Below are positions 24,271 through 27,347 of a stretch of 27,347 bases of DNA, piece after piece. The stretch comes from an uncultured Verrucomicrobiota bacterium (GTDB taxonomy: Bacteria; Verrucomicrobiota; Kiritimatiellia; RFP12; UBA1067). The position numbers and the translations under genes are program-made. The stretch is from positions 1 to 27,347 of the forward strand of contig CALZAJ010000004.1 in assembly GCA_945613785.1 (NCBI GenBank). Direction: 5' to 3'. Under the pieces are notes generated by a model. That model searched no databases. It saw only the letters and a list, made by a program, of their open reading frames with translations, and was not told where the DNA came from. Numbering within the stretch: position 1 is the stretch's first letter; each line of letters begins with the position of its first letter.

Positions 24271-24915
24271 ATGTTCTGTAAGAGATTTATGACGCTTGTG
24301 GTTGCGGTTTGCGGCCTTGCAGTGATTCATGCAGGCACAGGCAGTGACGAGTTGATAAACATGGTTTTATCCGCTTGCCGGTCGCCGAGTCAGTTCCTGG
24401 ACTCTTCATACACAAATAGTATTGCGTGCTTTCGACGGGAAAATGTTGACGCAGAAAGTCGTTGCTTGGCGGACGTTTCGCTGGCGCTTTCTCTGTTTCA
24501 TGAGATTCGTGAAGGAGAACTGCTGTCTGGCGTTGGGAGTAGTCTTGCTCAATATCAGAACCTGACGTCGAACGTGTTTTATAGCGTGGAAATTGGAGCT
24601 GATTCCTGGCTTCGATGGTTCGCAGGAGTGCAGTACATTTGCAGCTTGAATCTTGCGGGTCGTGACGCAGAGGGGTTCAAGGTGACAACCAATGCCCTGT
24701 CGCGGCTGGAAACGGTTGCTCCGGTAGGTGGTGAACATGCTCTCTGGTCGGCCTACTGTGGTTACTTGTGTAAAACAAACATCAGTATTCGTGAGGTGTA
24801 CAAACTCAACGCAGCTCTATCCTTGGCTCATTCGGGCAGAATGGCCGAGGTCGCACCGTACACGAACGATCTCTCGGCCGCGGCGATGAATCTGTTCGTT
24901 CGGGATTTGGAGTGA
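24271..24915 (+). CDS. Secreted family A protein, copy 2 (unknown function)
   Basis: The 214-residue product is almost the same length as its paralogue at 22083. The signal peptide is FMTLVVAVCGLAVIHA, then GTG. The start is taken at the ATG 24271; an upstream in-frame TTG at 24238 adds nothing typical. AGAGGA lies about 13 bases before, a weak fit. The body is clearly diverged from copy 1, but the last 35 residues are nearly identical and lie in the 192-bp repeat. The proA promoter begins immediately after the stop codon. It contains several conserved Cys; function unknown. Confidence 0.7.
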   Translation: MFCKRFMTLVVAVCGLAVIHAGTGSDELINMVLSACRSPSQFLDSSYTNSIACFRRENVDAESRCLADVSLALSLFHEIREGELLSGVGSSLAQYQNLTSNVFYSVEIGADSWLRWFAGVQYICSLNLAGRDAEGFKVTTNALSRLETVAPVGGEHALWSAYCGYLCKTNISIREVYKLNAALSLAHSGRMAEVAPYTNDLSAAAMNLFVRDLE

Positions 24916-24999
24916 TTGAGACAGGATTCAAGGCTAGATGCTATAATATGCGCCATGGAAATTTCTGAAATCATTCATGAGATGGCGGTGAAGGCCCGT
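24808..24999 (+). repeat. 192-bp direct repeat, copy 2
   Basis: Partner of 22623-22814, with 9 substitutions and no gaps. This copy runs into the intact proA gene, so it is probably the ancestral position. Sequence beyond both ends of the repeat differs strongly. Confidence 0.95.
24916..24947 (+). promoter_or_regulatory. Promoter of proA, leaderless
   Basis: TTGAGA (24916-24921), a 20-base spacer, then TGC-TATAAT (box 24942-24947). The ATG begins 7 bases after the box, so transcription should start at its A. The promoter starts directly behind the stop of the preceding gene. Confidence 0.7.
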
Positions 25000-26151
25000 T
25001 TGGCTGCCGCGGAACTGCGTAAGCTGACGACCGAAGAGAAGAACGCGATGCTGTTGAAGATCGCGGACGCGCTGGAGGCGGCGAAGCCGGCGATTGATGC
25101 GGCGAACGCCGAGGACGTTGCGGTGGCGAAGGAGAACGGACTTTCCCCGGCGATGGTGGACCGTCTGACGCTGACCGATTCGCGCTTCAAGTCGATGGTG
25201 GACGGCGTCCGTTACGTCGCCCAGCTGCCGGATCCCGTCGGTGAGACGATCTGGACGCGGGACCGTCCGAGCGGCATCAGGATTTGCAAGACGCGCGAAC
25301 CCTTCGGTGTCGTCGCGGTCGTCTTCGAGTCGCGTCCGAACGTGTTCGTCGACACGGCGGCCCTCTGTCTCAAGACCGGCAATGCGATCATCCTACGCGG
25401 CGGCAAGGAGGCGATCCGCTCCAACACCGCGCTCAACGCGGCGATCAAGTCCGTGACCGGTGATGCCGTGCAGCTCGTCGAGGTCCTCGATCACGCGGCG
25501 GTCGCGGAGATGGTCCGTGCGGTCGGACTCATCGACGTGGCGATTCCGCGCGGCGGCGAGCGTCTCATCCGCGCGATGTGCGAAGCCGCGCTCATTCCCG
25601 TCCTCAAGCACTACAAGGGCGTCTGCCACGTGTATGTCGACGACAAGGCCGATCTTGCGATGGCGCTTGACATCCTTCACAACGCGAAGGTGCAGCGTCC
25701 TTCTGCCTGCAATGCGGCGGAATGCCTGCTTGTCCATGAGAAGCTCGCGCCGCTGTTCCTCCCGATGGTCCGTGCCTGGGCCGAGGACCAGAAGGTAACG
25801 CTGCACGAGACCGACCAGGACTGGGAGCGTGAGTTCCTGGCGCTGGAGATGAACGTCGGGATCGTGTCGGACTACCGGGCCGCGATCGCGCACATCAACC
25901 GCTACGCCTCGCATCACAGCGACTGCATCGTGACGAACGACGCTGACCGTGCGAAGGAGTTCCTGCGTGACGTCGATTCCGCCTGCGTCTACCACAACGT
26001 CTCGACGCGCTTCACCGATGGCGCCGAGTTCGGGATGGGCGCTGAGATCGGCATCTCGACCGACAAGCTCCATGCGCGCGGCCCGATGGGCCTCGAGGAA
26101 CTCACGACCTACAAGTACACCGTGACCGGTGACGGCGTCGTGAGAAAGTGA
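24955..26151 (+). CDS. proA: Glutamate-5-semialdehyde dehydrogenase (gamma-glutamyl phosphate reductase)
   Basis: Second step of proline synthesis: NADPH-dependent reduction of gamma-glutamyl phosphate, the unstable product of ProB. The 398 residues align well with the family. EPFGVVAVVFESRPNV and AIILRGGKEA form the nucleotide-binding region. The catalytic Cys is C252 in RPSACNAAE. IPRGGERLI and EFGMGAEIGISTDKLHARGP near the end are hallmark segments. The ATG at 24955 was chosen over an in-frame upstream ATG (24916), because the -10 box lies 7 bases before it and family members begin there. It converges on nth with a single base between the two stops. Confidence 0.96.
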   Translation: MEISEIIHEMAVKARLAAAELRKLTTEEKNAMLLKIADALEAAKPAIDAANAEDVAVAKENGLSPAMVDRLTLTDSRFKSMVDGVRYVAQLPDPVGETIWTRDRPSGIRICKTREPFGVVAVVFESRPNVFVDTAALCLKTGNAIILRGGKEAIRSNTALNAAIKSVTGDAVQLVEVLDHAAVAEMVRAVGLIDVAIPRGGERLIRAMCEAALIPVLKHYKGVCHVYVDDKADLAMALDILHNAKVQRPSACNAAECLLVHEKLAPLFLPMVRAWAEDQKVTLHETDQDWEREFLALEMNVGIVSDYRAAIAHINRYASHHSDCIVTNDADRAKEFLRDVDSACVYHNVSTRFTDGAEFGMGAEIGISTDKLHARGPMGLEELTTYKYTVTGDGVVRK

Positions 26152-26152
26152 G

Positions 26153-26803
26153 TCAGCGCTTCTTCGGGGAGTGACAGAACCTGGCGATGGGGCATCCCTC
26201 GCACTTCGGGCGGACCGGATCGCATCGGGTCTGCCCGAAGCTCACCAGGTGGCTGTTCCAGGTCTTCCAATACTTGACAGGCAGGATCTCGCGCAGTTTC
26301 ATCTCGGTCTCGACCGGCTTTTTCGTGTCGACCAGTTGCAGCCAGTTGCAGATCCGATGGACATGGACGTCGACGCAGATGGCGGGCAGATCGAAGCCGA
26401 CGGCGACGGTCAGGTTCGCGGTCTTGCGTCCGACCCCCGGCAGTTCGCAGAGCTCCTCAACGGTCTTCGGCAGCACCCCGCCGAACTTCTCGCGCAGGAC
26501 CTTGGGGAGCTCGTGGAGGTGACGCGCCTTGTCGCGGAAGAAACCGACCGGGTAGATGAGCTTCTCCAGTTTCGCGACGGAGAGCTTCTCGAGTCCGTCC
26601 ACCGTGTTTCCACCCGCGGCGAAGAGACGTTTCACAGCGCCGGCCGTGCAGGCGTCCTTCGTCCGTGCGGAGAGGATCGTTCCGACCAGCACGCAGAAGG
26701 GGTCATGGGTCTGCGCCTCGATGAGCTCGATGATCGGCGCTGCGTGGGCTTGGAATTCCCTTTTGAGGGCTTTGTCGACGGCTGGGATGTCTTTAACTGT
26801 CAT
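26153..26803 (-). CDS. nth: Endonuclease III (DNA glycosylase/AP lyase)
   Basis: Base-excision repair enzyme removing oxidised pyrimidines and cutting at abasic sites. The 216 residues match the family length. The helix-hairpin-helix LPGVGRKTAN carries the catalytic Lys, and the catalytic Asp is in CVDVHVHRI. The C-terminal iron-sulfur cluster has the expected spacing, C-x6-C-x2-C-x5-C (CDPVRPKCEGCPIARFC). The start is the ATG at 26803 and not the ATG 16 codons upstream, since a perfect AAGGAGG (26810-26816) lies 6 bases before it. It overlaps the end of a small upstream ORF by 11 bases, so the two are probably coupled. Confidence 0.95.
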   Translation of the reverse strand: MTVKDIPAVDKALKREFQAHAAPIIELIEAQTHDPFCVLVGTILSARTKDACTAGAVKRLFAAGGNTVDGLEKLSVAKLEKLIYPVGFFRDKARHLHELPKVLREKFGGVLPKTVEELCELPGVGRKTANLTVAVGFDLPAICVDVHVHRICNWLQLVDTKKPVETEMKLREILPVKYWKTWNSHLVSFGQTRCDPVRPKCEGCPIARFCHSPKKR

Positions 26804-26933
26804 GTCGCGCCTCCTTGCGCCATTCTCGAAGCGTCTTGCCGGTTGCCGCAAGGAACCGCTTTTCGGCGAGGCGGCGTGAGAGCGGAATTTCCGCGCGGAC
26901 GTGAAGATCGGTGATGAAGAGGACGGTATCCAT
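26793..26933 (-). CDS. Small 46-residue protein upstream of nth
   Basis: A basic protein beginning MDTVLFITDLHVRAEIPL and ending LREWRKEARHDS. The ATG at 26933 lies 8 bases after a TAGAAT box, so it would be translated without a leader. The stop lies 11 bases inside nth, suggesting a coupled pair. No domain was recognised. Support comes from promoter placement and coupling, not from homology. It could be a leader peptide for nth or a small stand-alone protein. Confidence 0.5.
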   Translation of the reverse strand: MDTVLFITDLHVRAEIPLSRRLAEKRFLAATGKTLREWRKEARHDS

Positions 26934-26941
26934 TTGACGCC

Positions 26942-26976
26942 ATTCTATCAGAAAAACAACCTGTACGCAATCCGTC
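26942..26976 (-). promoter_or_regulatory. Promoter of the small ORF and nth, near-leaderless
   Basis: On the minus strand: TTGCGT, a 17-base spacer, then TAGAAT preceded by TGA (box 26942-26947). The same TGATAGAAT is used before proB. Its start point falls on or next to the ATG at 26933. Confidence 0.6.
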
Positions 26977-27151
26977 ACCGTTTTGTGGGTGCGGTTTTTT
27001 CTTGTTGAACCCAAGAGCTGTTTTCACGCAAGGACCCGCACAAATCGAATCGGTCGCGCTCTGCGTGTGGCAATGCCACCTGCGGAACGTTTCAACTTTC
27101 GAGATCGACCTCCGGACCATTCCCGCCGATCCGTTGGGTATGTGAGTCGGA

Positions 27152-27347
27152 TCATGCCGCGCGCAGGAAGGCCGGACCGATTCGGGACAAACCATCCTTC
27201 ACGCCGAAGACGATCCCGTAGGCATAGTTCGGCTTGATGCCGTGGCGTTTGCTGACTTCGGCCACGGGCTGCCCGTCGAGATAGATCTCGCGGAAGACCG
27301 CGCGGCGCAGCGGATTCAGCTTCAGACTGTCAAACATCTCGTCCAGA
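27152..27347 (-). CDS. C-terminal part of a sigma-70/ECF-like regulator, cut by the window edge
   Basis: The frame is open to the window end (LDEMFDSLKLNPLRRAVF), so the 5' end is missing. The visible 64 or so residues look like sigma region 4: LRRAVFREIYLDGQPVAEVS, then a helix-turn-helix KRHGIKPNYAYGIVFGVKDG. They end at a short tail GPAFLRAA. Region 4 contacts the -35 element. An ECF-type sigma factor is the likeliest identity; another helix-turn-helix regulator is possible. About 200 bases without a gene separate it from the nth promoter, holding only a small GTGGC/GCCAC hairpin. Confidence 0.55.
   Translation of the reverse strand, partial: LDEMFDSLKLNPLRRAVFREIYLDGQPVAEVSKRHGIKPNYAYGIVFGVKDGLSRIGPAFLRAA

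Noticed and set aside
1..27347. CRISPR array, tRNA, rRNA, transposase or integrase
   Set aside because: No regularly spaced short repeats, cloverleaf, rRNA segment or recombinase motif was seen; the only strong repeat is the 192-bp pair.

Overview
The window looks like bacterial chromosome with a GC-rich housekeeping backbone and two AT-richer accessory segments. The lineage is probably within the PVC group, perhaps a gut- or sediment-type Kiritimatiellota/Verrucomicrobiota. This rests on small secreted Thr-Asn-rich proteins, a secreted DxDxDG-repeat protein, ribosomal protein S2 with a long Ala/Lys/Glu tail, and sparse, nearly leaderless promoters. There is no rRNA gene to confirm it. No tRNA, rRNA, CRISPR array, transposase or integrase gene was recognised.

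Layout. 1-467 has no convincing protein gene but holds two structured stretches that each end in a terminator-like hairpin; the first has its own extended -10 and is a small-RNA candidate. 468-5661 is a complete type I restriction-modification operon, hsdM-hsdS-hsdR. 5739-7511 holds two unrecognised secreted proteins of accessory character. 7633-12308 is housekeeping: pgi with a strong terminator, rpsB-tsf, and proB. 12472-19338 is a DNA-repair operon: rmuC, addB (split by an in-frame amber codon) and addA. It runs on without a gap into 19343-22081, a large secreted protein with calcium-type DxDxDG repeats and a C-terminal caspase/gingipain-like His-Cys dyad. 22083-24915 is an array of small secreted paralogues of two families (A1, B1, frameshifted B2, A2) that abuts proA (24955-26151). 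Convergent to proA on the minus strand are nth, a 46-codon upstream ORF, and the end of a sigma-like regulator that runs off the window.

Three things stand out. First, most recognisable promoters are extended -10 boxes (TGnTATAAT). In at least five places the box lies only 6-10 bases from the ATG, so the transcript would be leaderless or nearly so. Second, a 192-bp direct repeat (22623-22814 and 24808-24999, 9 mismatches, no gaps) covers the 3' end of an A-family gene plus the promoter and first 15 codons of proA. The upstream copy has left a proA relic whose promoter now reads into other secreted-protein genes. Third, several accessory genes are compositional mosaics: AT-rich bodies joined to GC-rich native ends.

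Functionally, AddAB and RmuC process DNA ends, HsdMSR restricts and methylates DNA, and ProB and ProA (12 kb apart) catalyse the first two steps of proline synthesis. RpsB and Tsf serve translation, and Pgi serves central carbon metabolism. The secreted proteins are unexplained and are the most likely place for something new.
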